Shown one piece after another: positions 1-5,335 of a stretch of 5,335 nt of DNA. Location of the stretch: contig CAKSJF010000105.1 of NCBI GenBank assembly GCA_934462945.1, positions 1-5,335 of the forward strand, read 5' to 3'. Numbering within the stretch: position 1 is the stretch's first letter; every line of letters starts with the position of its first letter. A program made the position numbers and the translations under genes. This DNA comes from an uncultured Clostridia bacterium (GTDB taxonomy: Bacteria; Bacillota; Clostridia; UBA1381). Below the pieces are notes generated by a model. The model searched no databases. It was not told the origin of the DNA and saw nothing but the letters and a program-made list of their open reading frames with translations.

Positions 1-1
1 G

Positions 2-88
2 GGCGCAACGAAAATCGCGGCTTTTCTTTGGGACAGCGCTATGCATCCGCTTTGCGGCAGCGAAGCAGTTGAAGTACCTGAAAAGTAA
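2..88 (+). CDS. C-terminal end of a secreted, possibly carbohydrate-active protein (partial)
   Basis: Only the last 28 codons are present; the gene enters from the left edge and ends at TAA 86-88. This frame was chosen among three because its codons (GCA, GAA, GGC, CCG, AGC) match the big downstream gene, it stops 15 bases before a strong terminator, and its residues make sense. They contain a hydrophobic strand, FLWD, then a Pro-Leu pair (KIAAFLWD..MHPL). From memory, this pattern closes a small beta-rich module in many clostridial secreted polysaccharide-active proteins, where it reads roughly VKAFLWD..xxMxPL. The neighbouring esterase has a comparable stretch inside it (VKLYVLEQDTLRPL, residues 900-913). 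Function of the whole gene cannot be told. The frame ending at 72 is a less likely alternative. Confidence 0.55.
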   Translation, partial: GATKIAAFLWDSAMHPLCGSEAVEVPEK

Positions 89-103
89 AAAGAGGATGTT
101 CAT

Positions 104-136
104 GCAAAAGCCGGGGCGTATTGCCCCGGCTTTTGC
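104..136 (+). terminator. Rho-independent terminator of the upstream gene
   Basis: A perfect 14-bp inverted repeat (arms 104-117 and 123-136) with a 5-base loop GTATT. The GC-rich core CCGGGGC/GCCCCGG is flanked by AAAAG on the left and CTTTT on the right, so the T-run lies partly in the stem. Another T-run (CTTTTT, 141-146) follows. It begins 15 bases after the TAA at 86-88, as expected for the end of that gene or operon. Because the A and T tracts are symmetrical it could also stop minus-strand transcription. Confidence 0.92.
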
Positions 137-473
137 GGAGCTTTTTGTTGATCCCCCCTATAAAAACAAAATTACTCCAATCACATATAAAAAATGTCCC
201 CCATGAAAAAATCACCATAGACTCTATGATATTGCTTCATAAATTTATTATATCCCCTCTGCGTTGTCTGCGCAAGGGGGTTTGTTTCTTTTCTACATTA
301 AAATACAAAAAATGACACGTTAGAAAAAAAATATAAAATTCCGCGACAGAAAACGCCGCATATCTGCATTCTTTTTTCTGTTTTGTCACCGTTTTTAATA
401 TTTTTCTTATTTGGATGCATTTTAGAGCATTTGCTTGATGCCGGTCAGAACAAAAAGCATATGTTTTTTAAAC
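137..473. other. AT-rich intergenic stretch without a convincing gene
   Basis: Between the upstream terminator and the esterase promoter I find no open frame with a ribosome binding site. The stretch contains three C-runs (153-158, 198-202, 254-257), a small perfect inverted repeat CATAG-ACT-CTATG (216-228), the terminator-like hairpin described separately, and a loose inverted repeat ACAGAAAA (346-353) / TTTTCTGT (374-381). From about 300 onward it is very AT-rich with A- and T-tracts, which may help promoter activity. No known riboswitch class was recognised by eye. Confidence 0.6.
254..288 (+). terminator. Possible second terminator or attenuator hairpin
   Basis: CCCCT (254-258) pairs with AGGGG (275-279) and, after one bulged C, TGCG (260-263) pairs with CGCA (271-274), leaving a 7-base loop. 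A T-rich tail TTTGTTTC (281-288) follows. The form is that of a rho-independent terminator on the plus strand. No gene lies between this and the strong terminator at 104-136. It may therefore be a backup terminator, the 3' end of a small RNA, or chance. Confidence 0.4.
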
Positions 474-501
474 TTTACTTTTCATGAGATTATGTTACAA
501 T
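474..501 (+). promoter_or_regulatory. Sigma-A-type promoter with extended -10 for the esterase gene
   Basis: The -35 candidate TTTACT (474-479, 4 of 6 matches) and the -10 TACAAT (496-501, 5 of 6) are separated by 16 bases. TG at 493-494 followed by one base gives a correct extended -10 (TGnTACAAT). Transcription would start near 508-510, leaving a leader of about 38 bases before the ATG at 547. This position lies inside the longer open frame that begins with the ATG at 484, so it bears on the start choice. Confidence 0.6.
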
Positions 502-533
502 AAAAATAAGGATGCATCAAAATCTACAAAGAA

Positions 534-540
534 AGAAGGA
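534..540 (+). promoter_or_regulatory. Ribosome binding site that decides the start of the esterase gene
   Basis: AGAAGGA lies 6 bases upstream of the ATG at 547. The other in-frame ATG, at 484, has no purine-rich Shine-Dalgarno sequence before it and sits between the -35 and -10 elements. The signal peptide also begins right at 547. Confidence 0.85.
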
Positions 541-546
541 TCTAAA

Positions 547-630
547 ATGAGAAAAATATGCAATAAGCTATGCAGCGCTGTCACGGCATTTTTGCTGATG
601 TTTGGTATCGCTGCGCAGGGAGTTATTGCA
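547..630 (+). other. Sec signal peptide of the esterase
   Basis: Residues 1-28: positively charged start (MRKICNK), a hydrophobic core around AVTAFLLMFGIAA, and a small-residue cleavage pattern V-I-A before DSAE. This indicates export by the Sec pathway and cleavage by type I signal peptidase. There is no cysteine at the cleavage site, so it is not a lipoprotein. Confidence 0.85.
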
Positions 631-3600
631 GACAGTGCAGAAACAGTGATTGAGATTTCCACCCCAAAGGAGCTGCAGGACGCTGCGCTGTCGGCAATGA
701 GCGGCGCAACAAAGGGAATCACCTATCGGCTGACAGAGGACCTTGACTTTTCAAATTATGCGTATGTCTGGGGCACTTGTGCAATTCCGTTCGGATTGGA
801 TTCCAATCCGTTCTGCGGAACGTTTGACGGAAACGGGCATATCATCAAAAATTTGAAAATTGCTATGAAAGCAGGAGATCAGAAAGCGAGCGGCTTATTC
901 GGTGCGCTGGGAGACGGTGCGGTAGTAAAAGATCTTGGCATGGAAAATACTTCTGTGACAAATCATATGAACCTCTCAGACCTTCCGACGGCGGCTTTAG
1001 CAGGAGAGGTGAGCGGTACAGTCCTGATCACCGACTGCTACCTGCGCGGAACAACCTTTTCCAATCGGGGAGACAACAATGTTTCTGCCGGGTTTGTGTT
1101 TTTTGTTAATGATGGCGCTGATTTGCAGATTACAAACTGCTATGCTGTCGGAACAAGTCCGTTTACAAACGGATTTTTGCGGGGTGAGTTTTTTGCATGG
1201 AGTGCAAACGGCACAGAAAAAATCACACTCACCAACTGCTACACAAGCAGCAATCAGCTTGCTCCGAAGAACAAATGGACAACGGCTGAAAACTGCTGGG
1301 CAAACAGCGAGGCGGCATATAACGGCTGGAATAATTATAACACATGGGAATGGTTCGGAACACCGGTTTCCTCTGCGGAATTAAAAACGAAGCACACCGC
1401 GCTCGGTTCTGCTTTTAAGGAAAACACCAGCGCAAGCTTTAACGGCGGATACCCGGTTTTGGCATGGGAAACGATTGTTGAGAGCGGCGGCGGAGACGAG
1501 CCGACCGGACAAAAGGAAAACAACGCGCAGAATCCGACCGTCATTTCCACCGCGGAGGAATTCTGGGCAATTAATGAAGAGGAAACAACCGAGGGACATT
1601 ACTACAAGCTTGCAAACGATCTTGATCTTGCGGGCGCAGTATGGATGCCGGTTGGAAGTGTGGATAAGCCGTTTATCGGCGTATTTGACGGAAACGGACA
1701 TACAATTTCTAATTTCAAAGTAGAAGCAGTTGAGGAGAAAAAAGCGTACGGACTATTTGGCTGTGTAGGCGGAAACGGAACGGTTACAAAATTAGGCGTC
1801 CGGAATGCCGATCTGGTGCTGACGCAGATAACCTATGAGGCAAGCGGCGGTGCGATTGCCGGCATGCTTGCGGACAATGCCGTCCTGTCAGAATGCTATG
1901 CAGAAAATATTGCATTTTCCAGAACCGGCAATACAGGAAACTTTGGCTTTGCCGGAGGTTTAGCCGGACGTGCAAACGGCGATGGGGTTGAAGTTTTAAA
2001 CAGCTTTGTAAAAGGATATACTGCAGTGGAGGGCACTGTCAATAACAATGCCGGATTGATCGGGTTGATTGAAAAGAGCGGAACAATTTTGGAAAACTGC
2101 TATTCCGATACCACTCTTTCGCGCTGTGACGATTCTGTTACCCCGGTGATGAAAAACACATACCGCCAGGCAGACGGCGGATATATTGGCTGGGCAGGAC
2201 AGCATTGGCTGGGCGAGGCTATGACAGAGGAAACGAATCTTGGCGACCGTTTTCTTGCAGAAACGAACGGACCGGTTTTGAAACTTTTTAAATACCCGGG
2301 ACAATACAACAACCTGATTCCGAACGGAACGATGTCGGACGACTGCTATCTTTTTGATAATGACAATGCAAAGCTTTTAGACGGCAGAACCATTGAAAGC
2401 GACAAGCAGGGACACAAGCTGCAAACTCCGTATGCAGACCGAACCTCAAAGGTTTTAAAAACAAACAATCTGACCGTTCCGGTCGCTCTGGAGCAGGGAA
2501 AGTACTATAAAATTTCTTTTAACGTTCTCGGAGATCTTCCGGACTGGCTCGGAACGGCAGGCTTCTCTCTGACGCTTGACGGTGAAAATCTGATGTCCAA
2601 GCTTGCAGATCAGAATATTTACTATTACGGCTGGGATTTAAAATCTCTGATCTATACACCAACGGTGAGCGGGACAAAATCTCTTTGCATTTCATCCGAC
2701 TTGAATTTGTATCTGGACGATCTGATCGTGGAGGAATTAAACGGAACGCTGGAAGCAGGAATCGCAGCGGATAAGCTCACGCTTGCCTATCTTGCGGTGG
2801 ATGTTCTGGATAACGACCTGTATTTAGACAGAAAAACTGCGGACGGTGTAGAAATTTCCTACCGCAGCGAAAAAGGTTACCTGGACGGAAACGGAAAGCG
2901 GACAGATCTGATTCCGGTTGGCTGGGGTGTTTGCGAGGATACCTATATTGCCTCAATCGTTGTGGCAGGCACAGAGGGAACAAAGGAATTTCCGATTCGG
3001 ATTCAGGAACGCGCCCCCTATAAAATTCAGGATGTGCATTTTGAAAATGCAGACGGAAAAACAGTTTACGATCTGAACAGTGCAAAGAAAATGGCAAAAA
3101 TTGCAGTGGAGAAGAACACGGCAGAAAATGCAGAATTGATTTCCGCATTCTATGAAGGAAACCGGCTTTCCGCTGTAAAAACAGCAGAAATTACAGAAAG
3201 CGGAGAAATTACGGTTGACCTGGAAAAGGGCAATGCGGACAGCGTAAAGCTGTATGTCCTGGAGCAGGACACCCTGCGTCCGCTTGCACAGAAAAAGACA
3301 ACCTATCCGGAATTAGACGAAAACGCAAAGGTTACCGTCTACACCATTGGCGATTCTATTTGTGCAGACTATGCCGCCGGCGATCTCTTAAAGGGATGGG
3401 GACAGATGCTCGGCGCAAAATTTGACGAAACACATGTCACCGTGGATAACAGCCGGGCATTGGCTGGTATGTGGGCGGCAAACTTCCTTAGTTCAGGACG
3501 TTTTTCGTATCAGCTGTCTCATTTGAAAGCGAATGATTACGTTCTGATTCAGCTGGCGCATAACGATAAGGATAAATATCCAATTGACGACTATATCACG

Positions 3601-3978
3601 CTTTTAAGCCAGTTTGTTGCCGGCGCAAAGCAAAAGGGCGCAATTCCCGTCTTTGTTACCTCTCCGGAAAGCCGCACCGCGGCAAGCGACACGCTGTTAG
3701 CAGACGGAACGTATCAGGTTTCCTCCATGCTTAAGGGATACCCCGAGGCAATGAAGAAGTTCGCCGCAGAAAACGGTGTCCCGGTGGTGGATTTAAACCA
3801 GCACATGAGAGATCTGATGGCGGAAAAGGGAAAAACCGGTGTGACAGAAATGGGCATTTACGCAACCGAACGAAATGACGACACCCATTATACCGAAAAG
3901 GGTGCAAATTACCTTGCAGATTTTGTTTCACAGGAAATGAAAGCAATCGGACTTCCGGTTGGTGTGTATGTAAAGTAA
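547..3978 (+). CDS. Secreted multimodular CE12-type SGNH acetylesterase with GLUG beta-helix repeats
   Basis: A 1143-residue exported protein, probably removing acetyl groups from pectin (rhamnogalacturonan) or xylan outside the cell. Residues 1-28 form a signal peptide (MRKICNKL, hydrophobic core, likely cut VIA|DS). Two homologous beta-helix units follow (about 35-308 and 332-578), joined by a linker containing ESGGGDEPTG. Each has FDGNGH (93-98, 380-385) and GLFG (116-119, 402-405), typical of GLUG proteins. Residues 589-731 look like a carbohydrate-binding beta-sandwich ending YLDDLIVEEL. About 735-821 resembles an Ig-like module, and 827-916 a small beta-rich module. The C-terminus (about 930-1137) is an SGNH hydrolase: GDS (Ser937), GWGQ (950-953), Gly974, Asn1006 in AHND, Asp1111 and His1114 in DDTHY. 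All expected catalytic and oxyanion positions are present, but flanking CE12 blocks differ. No dockerin, SLH or sortase signal is visible. The ATG at 484 is rejected as start. Module names other than CE12 and GLUG are inference. Confidence 0.88.
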   Translation: MRKICNKLCSAVTAFLLMFGIAAQGVIADSAETVIEISTPKELQDAALSAMSGATKGITYRLTEDLDFSNYAYVWGTCAIPFGLDSNPFCGTFDGNGHIIKNLKIAMKAGDQKASGLFGALGDGAVVKDLGMENTSVTNHMNLSDLPTAALAGEVSGTVLITDCYLRGTTFSNRGDNNVSAGFVFFVNDGADLQITNCYAVGTSPFTNGFLRGEFFAWSANGTEKITLTNCYTSSNQLAPKNKWTTAENCWANSEAAYNGWNNYNTWEWFGTPVSSAELKTKHTALGSAFKENTSASFNGGYPVLAWETIVESGGGDEPTGQKENNAQNPTVISTAEEFWAINEEETTEGHYYKLANDLDLAGAVWMPVGSVDKPFIGVFDGNGHTISNFKVEAVEEKKAYGLFGCVGGNGTVTKLGVRNADLVLTQITYEASGGAIAGMLADNAVLSECYAENIAFSRTGNTGNFGFAGGLAGRANGDGVEVLNSFVKGYTAVEGTVNNNAGLIGLIEKSGTILENCYSDTTLSRCDDSVTPVMKNTYRQADGGYIGWAGQHWLGEAMTEETNLGDRFLAETNGPVLKLFKYPGQYNNLIPNGTMSDDCYLFDNDNAKLLDGRTIESDKQGHKLQTPYADRTSKVLKTNNLTVPVALEQGKYYKISFNVLGDLPDWLGTAGFSLTLDGENLMSKLADQNIYYYGWDLKSLIYTPTVSGTKSLCISSDLNLYLDDLIVEELNGTLEAGIAADKLTLAYLAVDVLDNDLYLDRKTADGVEISYRSEKGYLDGNGKRTDLIPVGWGVCEDTYIASIVVAGTEGTKEFPIRIQERAPYKIQDVHFENADGKTVYDLNSAKKMAKIAVEKNTAENAELISAFYEGNRLSAVKTAEITESGEITVDLEKGNADSVKLYVLEQDTLRPLAQKKTTYPELDENAKVTVYTIGDSICADYAAGDLLKGWGQMLGAKFDETHVTVDNSRALAGMWAANFLSSGRFSYQLSHLKANDYVLIQLAHNDKDKYPIDDYITLLSQFVAGAKQKGAIPVFVTSPESRTAASDTLLADGTYQVSSMLKGYPEAMKKFAAENGVPVVDLNQHMRDLMAEKGKTGVTEMGIYATERNDDTHYTEKGANYLADFVSQEMKAIGLPVGVYVK
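649..2280 (+). repeat. Two homologous GLUG-type beta-helix units within the esterase
   Basis: Unit 1 (residues about 35-308) and unit 2 (about 332-578) share the same order: IST-x-x-E at the start, a T/A-x-DLD strand, a FDGNGHxI motif, GLFG, a G-x-V-x-K/D-LG strand, C-Y rungs, and a GxPVL-like ending (YPVLAW, GPVLKL). The 14 bases coding FDGNG are identical in both (823-836 and 1684-1697). The units are otherwise clearly diverged, so this is an old internal duplication. Rungs with Cys followed by Tyr or Trp recur at 164, 198, 231, 250, 450 and 518, usually after Asn, Asp or Glu. Confidence 0.75.
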
Positions 3979-4003
3979 ATGAAATAGGAAAGAATGAAAA
4001 AGG

Positions 4004-4082
4004 GCACAGACCGTTTAGAGCAGGAATCGTGAAAAATCTGCATTCGGATGAATCACGAATTCACCAAAAAAACAGTCTGTGC
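4004..4082. terminator. Nested bidirectional terminator between convergent genes
   Basis: GCACAGAC (4004-4011) pairs perfectly with GTCTGTGC (4075-4082). The 63-base interior contains a second inverted repeat, GAATCGTGA (4024-4032) against TCACGA-A-TTC (4053-4062), and a weak third one (ATCT 4036-4039 with GGAT 4046-4049). TTTTTATTTT follows on the plus strand, and on the minus strand the stem is followed by CCCTTTTTC. It lies 25 bases after the esterase stop and 42 bases past the membrane gene's stop, so it can serve both. Confidence 0.7.
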
Positions 4083-4124
4083 TTTTTATTTTCAGGAAAC
4101 AAAGCTGCTGTCTGATTCCCGGAG

Positions 4125-5279
4125 CTATAGCCATTTGCAGTATAGTCCTATCGTTCCGATTAAATTCAGTCCAAACCCGAAAAGGAATGCCGGCATCCAG
4201 TATTTTGCGGAAACCTTTTTCTTTGTGAGGAGCAGGAGAGTGTAGGCATAGGGCAGAAGATCGATTGTGTAGCGGTGTCCGAACTGAAAGCCGCCCATGG
4301 TTTTATGCGCAGTCAGACACAAAAGATGCGCAAGAAATGTTCCGAAAAACAGAAATACCATTTTGTAATTTCCGCCGTTTAACATTTCGCGCACCGCATA
4401 CCAAAAGCACGTAAGCACAATCGGACTGGCAAGCCAGACGGCAAAGCCGTTAAAAATCGGAAAGGAAAGTGTTCCGTCCGGGTTTATTTGCGGCAGACGG
4501 AATAGCGTGCGGAAATTGTCCGGAATATAGTGCAGGCTGAACTGTCCGTAGCGCGATTCGGTAAATTCCGGGAGATAGTTGTGCCCAAATTCAAAAATTG
4601 ATCCGAAACGCGCGTAATTGTAAAGCGCCATTGCCGCGGCAATCAGAATCGGCGCAATCCACCATTCCCAGCGGATTTTCCGATCCGGTGTCCGGCGGTA
4701 GAGCAGATATAAAAGCACCGGAAGATATAACACCTGAAACGGTCTGCATCCAACGCTCAATGCCCAGAACAGGAGCGACAGTGTTCCGTTTCTCCGGAGC
4801 GCAAAGTCGCATGCAGCAAGACTAAATAGAACGCAGAGATTCTGCGCAAAAAACCACACCCAGGCATTGACCGAAATTAAAATCAGATTGCCTCCTAAGA
4901 GCAGAAAGGCGCTCCAAAAAAGCGTTTCACTCTCGCGCCGGTAAAGCCGCCATGCAAAGAATCCGTTTAAAAGGCTCACCAAAAGCGCGGCAAAATTGTC
5001 CGGAATCCGAAGAATCACAAACGGCAACAGTACCGCCGAGGGAACAGGCGGAAAGCTGACATAGTATTTTCCCCCGTATTCCGCAAGCTCTAAATGCGAA
5101 TAATTCTGCCCTAAATCCATCCGCCCGAAAAGCCAGGAACGCGCCTGGAGAACATAGGAATTGTAAGGATTCTCCGACCACGGCCAGCAGCCGGTGAAAG
5201 CATATACTAAAAAATAAACTGCAAGCATTCCGAAAAGCAGTAAAAATAATTGGTCGCGTTTTTGATCTGTATGAAGCAT
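4125..5279 (-). CDS. Polytopic membrane protein, GT-C-like glycosyltransferase (putative)
   Basis: A 384-residue integral membrane protein with roughly 9-11 transmembrane segments; clear ones lie near residues 10-30, 80-110, 120-160, 168-193, 206-222, 274-296, 306-324, 338-352 and 360-380. After the first segment comes a long polar loop (about 31-77) with YNSYVLQARSWLFGRMDL and GGKYYVSFPP. Further landmarks are LYNYARFGSIFEFG (219-232) and GFQFGHRYTIDLLP (330-343). This layout, with acidic residues in the first outer loop plus YN-x-x-RFG and G-x-RY-x-x-DLLP motifs, is what I recall from bacterial GT-C or mannosyltransferase-like membrane proteins that use polyprenyl-phosphate sugars. Donor and acceptor cannot be told, and a non-enzymatic membrane protein remains possible. 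The ATG at 5279 is supported by AAAGGAG seven bases upstream. The gene is convergent with the esterase and shares its terminator; there is no frameshift. Confidence 0.72.
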   Translation of the reverse strand: MLHTDQKRDQLFLLLFGMLAVYFLVYAFTGCWPWSENPYNSYVLQARSWLFGRMDLGQNYSHLELAEYGGKYYVSFPPVPSAVLLPFVILRIPDNFAALLVSLLNGFFAWRLYRRESETLFWSAFLLLGGNLILISVNAWVWFFAQNLCVLFSLAACDFALRRNGTLSLLFWALSVGCRPFQVLYLPVLLYLLYRRTPDRKIRWEWWIAPILIAAAMALYNYARFGSIFEFGHNYLPEFTESRYGQFSLHYIPDNFRTLFRLPQINPDGTLSFPIFNGFAVWLASPIVLTCFWYAVREMLNGGNYKMVFLFFGTFLAHLLCLTAHKTMGGFQFGHRYTIDLLPYAYTLLLLTKKKVSAKYWMPAFLFGFGLNLIGTIGLYCKWL

Positions 5280-5286
5280 ACATATT

Positions 5287-5293
5287 CTCCTTT
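5287..5293 (-). promoter_or_regulatory. Ribosome binding site of the membrane protein gene
   Basis: On the minus strand AAAGGAG lies 7 bases before the ATG at 5279. It is strong, fixes the start, and argues against the overlapping frame that reads through from 5322. Confidence 0.85.
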
Positions 5294-5300
5294 GCTATTT

Positions 5301-5324
5301 TGGCAATCTGACAATTTGACAATC
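5301..5324 (-). repeat. Three tandem 8-bp repeats upstream of the membrane protein gene
   Basis: Read on the minus strand the units are GATTGTCA, AATTGTCA and GATTGCCA, directly abutting, 7 bases before the ribosome binding site. Six of eight positions are constant. The tract could be an operator, a slippage-prone spacer, or chance. No convincing -10 element is visible between it and the gene, so the promoter probably lies outside the window. Confidence 0.55.
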
Positions 5325-5335
5325 CCTCAGTCTGC

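Noticed and set aside
124..257. Four G-runs on the minus strand as a possible G-quadruplex
   Set aside because: The runs are separated by about 25-50 bases and one is locked in the terminator stem, so an intramolecular quadruplex is unlikely.
121..315. Open frame of 64 codons on the plus strand
   Set aside because: It starts with TTG inside the loop of the terminator hairpin, has no ribosome binding site, and runs through the second hairpin in AT-rich non-coding DNA.
346..360. Possible CcpA (cre) operator around ACAGAAAACGCCGCA
   Set aside because: Only the GAAAACG part fits the consensus; the flanking T and the right half are missing, and it lies about 115 bases before the -35.
484..546. 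N-terminal extension of the esterase from the ATG at 484
   Set aside because: It overlaps the predicted promoter, lacks a Shine-Dalgarno sequence and would bury the signal peptide behind 21 polar residues.
1381..2312. Several 60-110-codon frames antisense to the esterase
   Set aside because: They have no ribosome binding sites or recognisable features, and the plus-strand protein has clear motifs across the same region.
4048..4245. 65-codon plus-strand frame
   Set aside because: It starts within the terminator structure and runs antisense into the 3' end of the membrane protein gene, with no ribosome binding site.
4927..5322. 131-codon minus-strand frame overlapping the membrane protein
   Set aside because: It reads through the strong ribosome binding site and tandem repeats and lies out of frame inside the membrane protein gene; its composition is that of a shadow frame.

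Overview
The window is about 5.3 kb of what looks like a low-to-mid GC Firmicutes chromosome, most likely an anaerobic member of the class Clostridia (gut or biomass-degrading type). The grounds are strong AGGAGG-like ribosome binding sites, a sigma-A-type promoter, AT-rich intergenic DNA, and a large modular secreted carbohydrate-active protein of a style common in Clostridia. This is inference from style; there is no rRNA or marker gene in the window.

Layout. (1) Positions 2-88 hold the last 28 codons of a plus-strand gene entering from the left, followed by a perfect 14-bp-stem terminator (104-136). (2) Positions 89-546 are a 458-bp AT-rich non-coding stretch. It holds that terminator, a second terminator-like hairpin (254-279), and an extended -10 promoter at 474-501 for the next gene. 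(3) Positions 547-3978 encode a 1143-residue secreted protein: signal peptide, two homologous GLUG-type beta-helix units, a carbohydrate-binding-like beta-sandwich, an Ig-like module, a small beta-rich module, and a C-terminal SGNH hydrolase of the CE12 (rhamnogalacturonan/xylan acetylesterase-like) type. (4) Positions 3979-4124 hold a long nested hairpin that can end transcription from both directions. (5) Positions 4125-5279 on the minus strand encode a 384-residue polytopic membrane protein that looks like a GT-C fold glycosyltransferase. Three tandem 8-bp repeats lie just upstream of its ribosome binding site.

How they fit together. The secreted esterase would act outside the cell, removing acetyl groups from plant cell wall polysaccharide (pectin or xylan) so that other enzymes can reach the backbone. 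The upstream partial gene ends in a motif resembling a module inside the esterase, so the two may be related secreted proteins, but a strong terminator separates them and the esterase has its own promoter. The membrane protein is convergent, has its own ribosome binding site, and is probably unrelated in function (cell-envelope glycan or lipid glycosylation). I see no phage, transposon, CRISPR, tRNA or defence gene. The most interesting item is the esterase's unusual architecture and its altered CE12 sequence blocks.
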